DNA from: Neisseriaceae bacterium
Lineage (GTDB): Bacteria > Pseudomonadota > Gammaproteobacteria > Burkholderiales > UBA11063
Length of the DNA stretch: 8,874 bases
NCBI GenBank assembly: GCA_027371515.1
Contig: DAHXMX010000036.1
Span: forward strand, 1 to 8,874
Direction: 5' to 3'
Shown: positions 1 through 6,785 of the stretch, piece after piece
Layout of the letters: every line of letters begins with the position of its first letter
How positions within the stretch are numbered: the stretch's first letter is position 1
The notes under the pieces: model-generated
Databases searched by the model: none
Told to the model about the DNA's origin: nothing
The model's input: the letters and a program-made list of their open reading frames with translations, nothing else
Position numbers and translations under genes: made by a program

Positions 1-2
1 TA

Positions 3-80
3 ATCAATGATGATATATTTGATGATTATGAAGATGAAAGTGATGGTGATGATGATGATGATGATATTATATTACTTTAA
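3..80 (+). CDS. Possible 3' end of an acidic-tailed protein (partial, enters from left edge)
   Basis: One plus-strand frame is open from the left edge to a TAA at 78-80 and reads as a very acidic tail: residues such as DDIFDDYEDESDG, then six Asp encoded by a GAT run (48-65), then IILL. The start lies outside the window. The other two plus frames carry stops at the beginning. The tail overlaps the last 14 bases of the truncated rsmD on the opposite strand. Acidic C-terminal tails occur in many unrelated bacterial proteins, so no function can be given. A GAT trinucleotide run can also look coding by chance, and the overlap with rsmD makes the boundary suspect. This is a weak call resting on composition alone. 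Confidence 0.3.
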   Translation: MNDDIFDDYEDESDGDDDDDDIILL

Positions 81-357
81 ATTTTAATTTATTTTTTTCG
101 TGAATTAACTTATGTATATTGTTTATATTATTATCAAGCATAATCACTTGAACTGCACCACGAGAACTTGACTCAAAACCAAGTGCCCCACTACCAGAGA
201 AGGCATCTAAAATCAAAAGTCCATCAAGTTGTTGCCCTAACCAATTAAATAAAGTTTCACGTACTCGATTTGGAGTTGGTCTTAGACCAGATATATTATC
301 GTTAAATTCAATCACTCTAGAACGATGAGTACCTGATATTATTCGAACACGCCCCAT
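67..357 (-). pseudogene. rsmD: rsmD fragment: 16S rRNA m2G966 methyltransferase, N-terminal half only
   Basis: RsmD is the SAM-dependent methyltransferase that makes m2G966 in 16S rRNA during 30S assembly. The 96 residues here match its N-terminal half. RPTPNRVRETLFNWL (26-40) is the family signature, and DAFSGSGALGFE (51-62) is the SAM-binding motif I. The frame ends at a TAA just after the strand that follows motif II. Intact members are about 180-200 residues, and the missing half carries the catalytic N/D-PPF motif. None of the three frames over the remaining 66 bases resembles RsmD, so a single frameshift does not explain the loss. The ATG at 357 lies 2 nt after the dinG stop, with AGG in the dinG 3' end as a plausible ribosome site, so it is the last gene of the ftsY-nrdB-dinG cluster. 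The product should not be active as a methyltransferase. It is either a true truncation or a join artefact near the window end. Confidence 0.8.
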
Positions 358-359
358 AG

Positions 360-2480
360 TTATACCTGCATTTTATTATAAGCATATTGTAAAAAATTAG
401 CATTATATTTACGATTAAAATTTGGCAAACTATCTAACAGTATTTTTCCATAAGATTTAGTTACAATTCTATTGTCACAAATAGTTAATTGTCCATAATC
501 ATCTTCATCACGAATCAATCTACCCGCCGCCTGAATTAAACGAATACATGCCTCAGGTAATGTAATATCAAAAAAATAATTACCTTTTTCATATTTAACC
601 CAATATTCTTGAACCATTTTAACTGGATCGGTATGTGTATCAAATGGTAGTTTACTAATAACTACATGCATACAATACTTTGCTGGTAAATCTACACCTT
701 CAGCAAAAGAATTTAAACCAAAAATAATACTTGCTTTTTTATCATTGATTTTAATTTTATGTTGATTAATTAAACGTTGATTACTTATAAAATCAGTTTG
801 TAAAAGGATGCGCTGCCTTAATTTTAAACTAAGCTTATTATATACATCTAGCATTTGACTACGGTTAAAGAATAATACTAACGTTCCATATGATTCATTA
901 TAATCAAGTATATCCTCCAAATAAGCTATTAATTCATTTTGAAATTCATCTTTAGTAGCAAAATCAGGCGATGCTTTAAATCGAGGAACAACAACCTGAG
1001 ATTTAGTTACATAATCAAAACTCGAAGGTAATTTATAACTCCTTACCTTAGGCATAAAAGACAAGCCAAGTTTAAATAAATAATAATTAAAATCATTACC
1101 AACGGCTAATGTTGCGGATGTAATCACAGCACCATAAACTTTGGACCATAATTTATTGTGTAATAAATTACCTATATGCGTAAATTTAGCATTAATAACG
1201 TATTCATAATCATTTTTCTGTTCCACAAAATCAATCCATTTTGCATTTGCATTGTATCTTGAATCATCTTTATTAATAATGTATTCTGCTGTTTTGTTAA
1301 TTGATTCAACCAAACTAATATAAAAACCTAATTTGTTAAGTGACGTTTCAGCAAAATTATCTTGAGTGGTTTTAATCATCTCTTTTAGCTTATTGACTAT
1401 TTTATCTAATAAATTGTATAAAGTTGATGCAACATATGCAATATTTACAAAACAATCTTTAAACTCTGTACCAATTTGCTGATTTAAATAATCATTTAAA
1501 ATTAATCTTTGATTAACAAATACATTAGAATTATTAGAGTTTAATTCAATAAGCTGCAATAACTCACCTAATAAATTAATTAAGTTATGTGCTTCTTGAA
1601 AAGCATTCTCACATAAAGCGATATCATTTAAAATATAATCTTTATATTCTGTGTTATAAATAAACTTAGCTAAATGCTCAATTGAGTCAATAGAGTCCCG
1701 TAGATTAAATGTATTACTAAAGCTATTTAATGCATTAGTAACAAAATTATGCCCCTCATCAATACATAAATAATACTCTTCAGGACGAATAGATAAAACA
1801 CTACCACCAATATCTAAATCTGACAATAATAAACTATGATTAGTAACAATTACATCACTTGCTTTAATTAATTCTTTTGACTTATAAAATGGACATTTAA
1901 CATCATTTTTTTGATTGTATTGACATGAATAACCAAGGCAACTATCTTTATTAATCGTTAATTTTGGCTTTAAGCTACTAGAAATATGCAATTTAACAGA
2001 ATCTAAATCACCATCCCACTTATTATCATGAAACATCTCACGCAATTTATTTGTTTCGTTAAGTTCTGTATTATCATTTTGAAACAAATCGCTTTGGGCT
2101 AATAATATATCCAATTGATATGGGCATACATAATTAGCTCTTCCCTTAGCTAATTGAAAGCTAAAATTCAGCTTACTTTGTTTAATAAGCCTCGGAATAT
2201 CCTGTTCAACTAATTGACTTTGTAATGTTTTAGTTGCAGTTGCAATTATTAATTTCTTATTGTTTTGTAATGCATTAATAATTCCAGATAATAAATAAGC
2301 AAGACTTTTCCCTGTTCCAGTAGGAGCTTCAATTAAACATATATTATGCCCATCTTTTAATTCAGGATCAATGTTCTGAAAACAGTCATTAATCAGATTA
2401 ATCATATCTAATTGACTTTGACGTTGTCGAAATCCATCAATTGATTTAACAATCAAATTATATGATTCAATTAATCCCAA
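360..2480 (-). CDS. dinG: DinG-type ATP-dependent DNA helicase with Fe-S cluster
   Basis: This is a superfamily 2, XPD-like 5'-3' helicase. E. coli DinG unwinds R-loops, D-loops and forked DNA and helps at replication-transcription conflicts. Visible in order: a Q-motif-like FRQRQSQ (17-23), Walker A EAPTGTGKS (51-59), four cysteines of the 4Fe-4S domain (C119, C181, C186, C196), the Walker B box DEGH (241-244; DEGH rather than DEAH, as in E. coli DinG), TSATL (454-458), FAEGVDLP (592-599), and motif VI QAAGRLIR (650-657). The C-terminus, TKSYGKILLDSLP, also follows E. coli DinG. The length of 706 residues is close to the family's roughly 700-716. I chose the TTG at 2480: GGAG sits 7 nt upstream, and the first in-frame ATG (residue 26) would cut the Q motif. 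The gene overlaps the end of nrdB by 10 nt, so translation is probably coupled. The related YoaA is the main alternative. Confidence 0.92.
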   Translation of the reverse strand: MGLIESYNLIVKSIDGFRQRQSQLDMINLINDCFQNIDPELKDGHNICLIEAPTGTGKSLAYLLSGIINALQNNKKLIIATATKTLQSQLVEQDIPRLIKQSKLNFSFQLAKGRANYVCPYQLDILLAQSDLFQNDNTELNETNKLREMFHDNKWDGDLDSVKLHISSSLKPKLTINKDSCLGYSCQYNQKNDVKCPFYKSKELIKASDVIVTNHSLLLSDLDIGGSVLSIRPEEYYLCIDEGHNFVTNALNSFSNTFNLRDSIDSIEHLAKFIYNTEYKDYILNDIALCENAFQEAHNLINLLGELLQLIELNSNNSNVFVNQRLILNDYLNQQIGTEFKDCFVNIAYVASTLYNLLDKIVNKLKEMIKTTQDNFAETSLNKLGFYISLVESINKTAEYIINKDDSRYNANAKWIDFVEQKNDYEYVINAKFTHIGNLLHNKLWSKVYGAVITSATLAVGNDFNYYLFKLGLSFMPKVRSYKLPSSFDYVTKSQVVVPRFKASPDFATKDEFQNELIAYLEDILDYNESYGTLVLFFNRSQMLDVYNKLSLKLRQRILLQTDFISNQRLINQHKIKINDKKASIIFGLNSFAEGVDLPAKYCMHVVISKLPFDTHTDPVKMVQEYWVKYEKGNYFFDITLPEACIRLIQAAGRLIRDEDDYGQLTICDNRIVTKSYGKILLDSLPNFNRKYNANFLQYAYNKMQV

Positions 2481-3505
2481 TCAAGCGCTCCGCCAGTTTG
2501 GTATTCGGTCACACGTGTTTCAAAAAAGTTTTTCTCTTTTTTGAGATCTATCATCTCACTCATCCATGGAAAAGGATTAGTTGCTCCTGCAAATAATGGA
2601 GTCAAACCAATTTGTAACATACGACGATTACAAATAAAGCGTAAATATTCTTTAAACATTGTAGCATTTAAACCAAGTACTCCACGAGGCATGGTATCTT
2701 CAGCATATGCATATTCTAATTCTAAACCTTTTTTAAATAACCCAGTACATTCAGCTTTAAATTCATCAGTCCACAAATGCGGGTTTTCTAATTTAATAGT
2801 ATTAATTAAATCGATACCAAAATTACAATGCATAGATTCATCACGCAATATGTATTGATATTGTTCGGCACTACCAGTCATTTTATTTTGACGACCAAGC
2901 GCTAATATCTGAACAAATCCAACATAAAAAAACAAACCTTCCATAATACAAGCAAAAACAATTAGTGATTTCAATAATGCCTGATCAGATTCTTGAGTAC
3001 CTGTAGTAAAACTTGAATTAGTTAAAGTATCAATAAATGGGATTAAAAAATCATCTTTGGCACGAATTGACGGAATTTCATGATAAGCATTAAAAATTTC
3101 ACTTTCATCAAGTCCTAAGCTTTCTACAATATATTGATAAGCATGCGTGTGAATAGCCTCTTCAAATGCTTGACGTAATAAAAATTGACGACATTCTGGC
3201 GCAGTAATTTGACGATATGTACCAAGTACAATATTATTTGCAGCCAAACTATCTGCCGTCACAAAAAACCCTAAATTACGCTTAACAATTAGACGTTCAT
3301 CATCAGTTAAACCATTTGGACTTTTCCATAATTCAATATCGCGTTGCATATTAATCTCTTGAGGCATCCAATGATTAGCACAAGTAGCTAGATATTTTTC
3401 CCATGCCCACTTATATTTAAATGGTACTAATTGATTAACATCGGTTTTCCCGTTAATAATTCTTTTATCAACTACATTAACTCTACTCTTTACATCTATA
3501 GCCAT
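2471..3505 (-). CDS. nrdB: Class Ia ribonucleotide reductase, small (radical) subunit
   Basis: NrdB carries the di-iron centre and tyrosyl radical that drive reduction of ribonucleoside diphosphates by NrdA. Counting from the ATG at 3505 (344 residues), all expected di-iron ligands align with E. coli R2: D85, E116, H119, E189, E223 and H226. The motifs are EEAIHTHAY and RDESMH. The radical tyrosine is present (Y123, equivalent to E. coli Y122), so this is not a class Ic enzyme with Phe at that site. The tail EYQTGGALDWD resembles the C-terminal peptide that docks on NrdA. An in-frame TTG at 3511 is possible, but GGAG at 3514-3517 lies 8 nt before the ATG and only 2 nt before the TTG. The gene starts 18 nt after ftsY stops and overlaps dinG. 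No nrdA is present in the window, although the two subunits usually sit together, so nrdA must lie elsewhere. Confidence 0.95.
   Translation of the reverse strand: MAIDVKSRVNVVDKRIINGKTDVNQLVPFKYKWAWEKYLATCANHWMPQEINMQRDIELWKSPNGLTDDERLIVKRNLGFFVTADSLAANNIVLGTYRQITAPECRQFLLRQAFEEAIHTHAYQYIVESLGLDESEIFNAYHEIPSIRAKDDFLIPFIDTLTNSSFTTGTQESDQALLKSLIVFACIMEGLFFYVGFVQILALGRQNKMTGSAEQYQYILRDESMHCNFGIDLINTIKLENPHLWTDEFKAECTGLFKKGLELEYAYAEDTMPRGVLGLNATMFKEYLRFICNRRMLQIGLTPLFAGATNPFPWMSEMIDLKKEKNFFETRVTEYQTGGALDWD
2488..2491 (-). promoter_or_regulatory. Shine-Dalgarno site for dinG inside nrdB
   Basis: The minus strand reads GGAG, 7 nt and then TTG at 2480. The site lies within the last codons of nrdB. 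It decides the unusual TTG start of dinG and implies that ribosomes finishing nrdB reinitiate at dinG. Confidence 0.6.
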
Positions 3506-3513
3506 TTTCAAAA

Positions 3514-3517
3514 CTCC
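3514..3517 (-). promoter_or_regulatory. Shine-Dalgarno site for nrdB
   Basis: GGAG lies in the 18-nt gap between the ftsY stop and the nrdB ATG. Its 8-nt spacing selects the ATG at 3505 over the TTG at 3511. Confidence 0.6.
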
Positions 3518-3523
3518 AAAACC

Positions 3524-4651
3524 TTAATCAAACAATGCATCCGTATAGTCACTTGCATTAAATGGGCGCAAATCATCAATTGATTCACCAATACCTATAA
3601 AACGAACTGGAATCGGTCTTTCACGTGCAATTGCACAAATCACACCACCTTTAGCTGTCCCATCTAATTTAGTTAATATAAGCCCAGTCAAATTAAGTGC
3701 ATCATCAAATGCCTTAACTTGATTAATTGCATTTTGTCCAACATTAGAATCAAGAACTAGTAATACCTCATGAGGTGCGCCATCCAATGCTTTCCCAATT
3801 ACACGCTTAACTTTCTTAATTTCTTCCATTAAATTTAATTGAGTTGGCAAACGACCAGCTGTATCAGCTAAAACAATATCAATCTTATTAGCTTTAGCAG
3901 AATTAATTGCATCAAAACATACAGCCGCAGAATCACCATTTACCTGAGATACCACTGTTACATTATTTCTTTTCCCCCACTCCAATAACTGTTCTCTAGC
4001 TGCTGCACGAAAAGTATCGCCAGCTGCAAGCATCACACTTTTACCTTGCGATTGAAAATATTTAGCTAATTTACCAATTGAGGTAGTCTTGCCAGCACCA
4101 TTTACACCTACCATCATAATTACAAATGGTTGATGAGTTGATACATCAAGCGGAATATTAATTGGCTGTAACAAATCATTTACACACTCTTTTAATACTA
4201 GCTTTAACTCTTTGCTATCTTTCAACCCTTTAATAGTTACACGACGACGAATTTGCTCTAATAATTCAGTGGTAGCACTATACCCAATATCTGAACTTAA
4301 CAAGATGGTTTCTAACTCTTCATACAAAGCTTCATCTATTTTACCACCACCAAATACACCAAGAAACTTTTTACCCAAACTATTGCGTGTCTTAGATAAA
4401 CCAGACCTAAGCCTACTTAACCATGAAGAATTAGAATTTTCATTCTCCGATGAATCTGATAAGTTAGATTGATTCTCATTAACATGCAAACTATCCGTTT
4501 GTATAACAGCTAATTCGCTAGATTCAATTTTAATTTCTTCTTTATGCTGTAGTTTATTATCATCTTCTAAATTAGATTCAATATTCACTACATCACTATT
4601 AGTAACCTCGCTTTTTATATTCTTTTTACGTTTAAATAAGCCAAAAACCAT
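3524..4651 (-). CDS. ftsY: Signal recognition particle receptor FtsY
   Basis: FtsY is the membrane-associated GTPase that receives SRP-ribosome complexes and passes nascent inner-membrane proteins to the Sec translocon. Counting from the ATG at 4651 (375 residues), there is a basic start MVFGLFKRKK, then an acidic, low-complexity A region (about 12-75). The helical N domain follows (about 76-160), with SWLSRLRSGLSKTR at its start. The G domain contains GVNGAGKT (182-189), DTFRAAA (212-218), DTAGR (263-267), TKLD (327-330) and GIGESIDDLRPF near the end. All GTPase motifs are intact. A TTG two codons upstream is possible, but AGG at 4661-4663 is spaced 9 nt from the ATG and only 3 nt from the TTG. 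The A region is short compared with that of E. coli. The gene heads the leftward cluster and has tandem extended -10 elements upstream. Confidence 0.96.
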   Translation of the reverse strand: MVFGLFKRKKNIKSEVTNSDVVNIESNLEDDNKLQHKEEIKIESSELAVIQTDSLHVNENQSNLSDSSENENSNSSWLSRLRSGLSKTRNSLGKKFLGVFGGGKIDEALYEELETILLSSDIGYSATTELLEQIRRRVTIKGLKDSKELKLVLKECVNDLLQPINIPLDVSTHQPFVIMMVGVNGAGKTTSIGKLAKYFQSQGKSVMLAAGDTFRAAAREQLLEWGKRNNVTVVSQVNGDSAAVCFDAINSAKANKIDIVLADTAGRLPTQLNLMEEIKKVKRVIGKALDGAPHEVLLVLDSNVGQNAINQVKAFDDALNLTGLILTKLDGTAKGGVICAIARERPIPVRFIGIGESIDDLRPFNASDYTDALFD

Positions 4652-4669
4652 AATCAATAACCTAAAATA

Positions 4670-4683
4670 TTATATGCATATAA
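4670..4683. repeat. 14-bp perfect palindrome in the ftsY leader
   Basis: TTATATGCATATAA reads the same on both strands. It sits between the predicted ftsY transcription start (about 4690) and the AGG ribosome site (4661-4663). It could be an operator, or chance in AT-rich DNA; nothing else in the sequence decides between these. Confidence 0.35.
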
Positions 4684-4696
4684 ATAACAAGCGCTA

Positions 4697-4705
4697 ATTA
4701 TAGCA
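4697..4705 (-). promoter_or_regulatory. ftsY promoter, extended -10 (TGCTATAAT)
   Basis: The minus strand carries TGC followed by a perfect TATAAT, the sigma-70 extended -10 form. Transcription would start near 4690, leaving a leader of about 39 nt to the ftsY ATG at 4651. No good -35 hexamer stands 16-18 nt upstream, as is common for extended -10 promoters. A second copy of the element lies 11 bp upstream. Confidence 0.55.
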
Positions 4706-4721
4706 TAATTCTAGCATAATT
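4701..4721. repeat. Tandem direct repeat TAGCATAATT x2
   Basis: Two identical 10-mers occupy 4701-4710 and 4712-4721, separated by one base, giving an 11-bp period. They contain the two extended -10 elements of ftsY on the minus strand. The second copy also begins an imperfect inverted repeat with TATGCT at 4725-4730. Confidence 0.6.
4708..4716 (-). promoter_or_regulatory. Second extended -10-like element upstream of ftsY (TGCTAGAAT)
   Basis: This is a near copy of the ftsY extended -10, 11 bp further upstream and part of a 10-bp direct repeat (AATTATGCTA on the minus strand). It differs from consensus at one -10 base. It may be a weaker tandem start or a duplicated protein-binding site. Confidence 0.35.
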
Positions 4722-4874
4722 ATATATGCTTGTATGCACCAAATACAGGCATATACTCTCTCATCAAGGTAAAAGATATAAAAGGTAGCAAGAAAGATTG
4801 CTTATTAATAACTGTTGACTGTGTTAGCAAATATATAAATTAAAATATGTAAATTAATATAATGTGATATTAAA

Positions 4875-4890
4875 TATGCTGTTTTATGCT
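4875..4890 (+). repeat. Direct repeat TATGCT x2 at the pmbA promoter
   Basis: TATGCT occurs at 4875-4880 and 4885-4890, a 10-bp period. The second copy runs straight into the pmbA extended -10. The layout mirrors the pair at the divergent ftsY promoter. Confidence 0.5.
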
Positions 4891-4895
4891 AAAAT
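4887..4895 (+). promoter_or_regulatory. pmbA promoter, extended -10 (TGCTAAAAT)
   Basis: TGC precedes TAAAAT, five of six matches to the -10 consensus. A start near 4902 would give a leader of about 36 nt to the pmbA ATG at 4938. The bases 16-18 nt upstream do not form a recognisable -35. This is the best promoter candidate for the rightward pmbA-cdd-secreted protein unit. Confidence 0.45.
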
Positions 4896-4937
4896 ACAGC
4901 TCATAGTTAATAATATTTGCTTGGAGTCGCTAAAGTC

Positions 4938-6278
4938 ATGCTTGAATTTGAACACACTCAATTAAAACTATCTCAAATTGCACAACAAGTTTTAAACAAA
5001 GCCTTAGATTTTGGTGCAACAGATGCCAAACTTGAAATAAATGAATCAATTGAAACAGGGGTGGATATTCTAAACGGTAAGATTGAAAATTTTGAAACCA
5101 GCTATTCAAGCTCTATCTCATTAACTACCTACATCAAAGAACATCATGCAACAGTTAGTTTATCAAATATAAATCAACATAATATAGATAATGCTATACT
5201 TAAAGCGATTGAATTAGCCAATCATACTGAAGTTGATCCATTTAATAAATTACCTGATCGTGAATTATTAATTAAAGATATTACACAAGATTTAGGTTTA
5301 TTTAATCCAGTGGTTATTTCAAATCAAGAATTAATTAATTGCGCCATAGAGCTAGAACAGTTAGGACTAAAGTGCCATAATATGGTTGATAAGTCAGATG
5401 GAGCATCAATTGCAATTGGCAAATATAATTTTATCTTGGCAAACACAAACGGATTAAATCAAGGATATCAAACAACACGCTATAATAAAAGCCTAAGCTT
5501 AATTGGTCACAATAATAACGAGATGCAGACTGAATATAGCAGTTCGTCAGCGCGTGATTTTAATGACTTACTAAATAATCAATTATTAGCTAATCAAGCT
5601 AGTCTACGTACGTACCGCAGACTAAATAAAGGAACTAAAATCAAATCTGGTAAATATCCAGTAATATTCGAGCAAAGAATTGCCCAATCATTAATAGGTA
5701 GTCTGATAGGACTTATAAGTGGTAACAATATATACAGAAAATTAAGCTTTTTACATGATAAATTAGATCAACAAATACTACCATCTTGGTTTTGTCTCCA
5801 CGAAGATCCATTTGTTTACAAAGGAATCGCCAGTAGCTATTTTGATGCTGAAGGAGTACAAGTAAGTTCAAGCTCAATTATTCATGATGGATATATTGAC
5901 CATATTTTATTAGATAGTTATTATGCACGTAAACTTGGTCTTAAGAGTACAGGCAATGCCGGTGGTGCACATAATTTATTTGTAAAAGCAAACTTCAATG
6001 GTGACATTCATCAACTTGCTAAAAATATAACTAATGGTTTAGTGGTAATCGAAACTATCGGACATGGCCTAAATATAACAACCGGAGATTATTCTGTGGG
6101 AGCTAGTGGTTTATTAATTGAAAATGGAGAAATTACTTATTTTGTGGATAATTTAACTATTTCTGGCAATCTTCACGATATGTATAAAAATATTCAATTA
6201 ATTAGTAATGACTGGATTTTAAATAGTGCAATTCAATGTGGCTCAATTTTAATTGATAATGTTAATATTGCATCATAG
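4938..6278 (+). CDS. pmbA: TldE/PmbA, partner subunit of the TldD-TldE metalloprotease
   Basis: PmbA (TldE) pairs with TldD in a cytosolic protease known for microcin B17 maturation and CcdA degradation in E. coli. TldD holds the zinc HExxxH motif and TldE lacks it, so its absence here is expected. The 446 residues from the ATG at 4938 align with E. coli PmbA (450) along nearly the whole length. Clear shared blocks are DSYYARKLGLKSTGNAGG, TGLVVIETIGHGLN, TGDYSVGASG with ENGEI after it, and near the end a GNLHDMYKNI stretch followed by IQCGSILIDN. The open frame extends back to a TTG at 4917, but the GGAG at 4923-4926 lies after that TTG and 11 nt before the ATG, so the ATG is preferred. No tldD is present in the window. 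The gene leads the rightward unit, and cdd follows after 9 nt. Confidence 0.93.
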   Translation: MLEFEHTQLKLSQIAQQVLNKALDFGATDAKLEINESIETGVDILNGKIENFETSYSSSISLTTYIKEHHATVSLSNINQHNIDNAILKAIELANHTEVDPFNKLPDRELLIKDITQDLGLFNPVVISNQELINCAIELEQLGLKCHNMVDKSDGASIAIGKYNFILANTNGLNQGYQTTRYNKSLSLIGHNNNEMQTEYSSSSARDFNDLLNNQLLANQASLRTYRRLNKGTKIKSGKYPVIFEQRIAQSLIGSLIGLISGNNIYRKLSFLHDKLDQQILPSWFCLHEDPFVYKGIASSYFDAEGVQVSSSSIIHDGYIDHILLDSYYARKLGLKSTGNAGGAHNLFVKANFNGDIHQLAKNITNGLVVIETIGHGLNITTGDYSVGASGLLIENGEITYFVDNLTISGNLHDMYKNIQLISNDWILNSAIQCGSILIDNVNIAS

Positions 6279-6287
6279 GTATCAAAC

Positions 6288-6773
6288 ATGTTACACACAA
6301 AAAGCTTTAACTATCAAGTATTCACTCATGATAATGAATTAAATCATCAAGATTTAGAACTTCTAAACAATGCGCGCCAAATGACCAAACATTCATATGC
6401 CGCTTACTCAAAATTTCATGTTGGGGCCTGCGCCATGCTAGACAATGGTAAAATAATCACCGGCTGTAATTATGAAAATGCAAGTTTTGGTGCAACAATT
6501 TGTGCAGAGCGTGTTTTGTTAGGCTCATTACAAGCAAGCGAATATCGTAACAATATAATTAAAACTTTAGCAATTAGTTATTGTACCAATGGACTAAGTA
6601 ATTCACCAGTTACACCATGTGGGATTTGTCGTCAATCATTGCTTGAATATGAAATAAATAACGGCTGTTCAATCAAACTTATTATGGCAGGAATGAGTGG
6701 TGAAATTTGGATCATTGAAGGCGTCCATAACATTATACCACTTGGTTATACTAAAACTGATTTAACTAAGTAA
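6288..6773 (+). CDS. cdd: Cytidine deaminase
   Basis: This enzyme deaminates cytidine and deoxycytidine to uridine and deoxyuridine in pyrimidine salvage. The zinc-dependent CDA signature is complete: YSKFHVG (40-46) with NYEN (61-64) for substrate binding, CAE (C72, E74) with Glu as the proton shuttle, and PCGICRQ supplying C111 and C114. Three cysteine ligands and about 160 residues point to the small tetrameric type rather than the E. coli dimeric enzyme of about 290 residues. The N-terminal extension of about 20 residues before the first helix is longer than in the Bacillus enzyme. The ATG is 9 nt after the pmbA stop, with AGG overlapping that stop as a likely ribosome site. The gene ends in two consecutive TAA stops. 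No nucleoside transporter or thymidine phosphorylase gene is adjacent. Confidence 0.93.
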   Translation: MLHTKSFNYQVFTHDNELNHQDLELLNNARQMTKHSYAAYSKFHVGACAMLDNGKIITGCNYENASFGATICAERVLLGSLQASEYRNNIIKTLAISYCTNGLSNSPVTPCGICRQSLLEYEINNGCSIKLIMAGMSGEIWIIEGVHNIIPLGYTKTDLTK

Positions 6774-6785
6774 TAAATTCTCATT

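Noticed and set aside
42..65. GAT repeats as a CRISPR or other array
   Set aside because: It is a simple trinucleotide run without spacers, explained by an Asp-rich tail or by slippage.
2541..2858. Plus-strand open frame of 105 codons
   Set aside because: It lies wholly antisense to nrdB, whose protein is conserved across the same bases, and its translation resembles no protein.
2471..3505. Possible class Ic reductase with Phe in place of the radical Tyr
   Set aside because: The position equivalent to E. coli Y122 is Tyr (Y123 in the EEAIHTHAY motif).
4212..4472. Plus-strand open frame of 86 codons
   Set aside because: It is antisense to the conserved N domain of ftsY, with no ribosome site or recognisable product.
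4727..4789. Small plus-strand ORF of 20 codons in the divergent intergenic region
   Set aside because: No ribosome site precedes it, it is too short to judge, and its ATG lies within the TATGCT repeat region. The intergenic stretch otherwise holds only promoter-like signals.
4787..4802. AGCAA/TTGCT hairpin as a terminator or small RNA
   Set aside because: It has only a 5-bp stem with a 6-base loop, is followed by no T run, and stands upstream of genes rather than after one.
4815..4846. TTGACT as a -35 box for pmbA
   Set aside because: The best -10 candidates downstream are at poor spacing (TAAATT at 15 nt, TAAAAT at 20 nt). The extended -10 at 4887-4895 is better placed for the gene.
4938..6278. 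Missing metalloprotease HExxxH motif in PmbA as an inactivating change
   Set aside because: TldE/PmbA proteins normally lack it; the catalytic motif belongs to the TldD partner.
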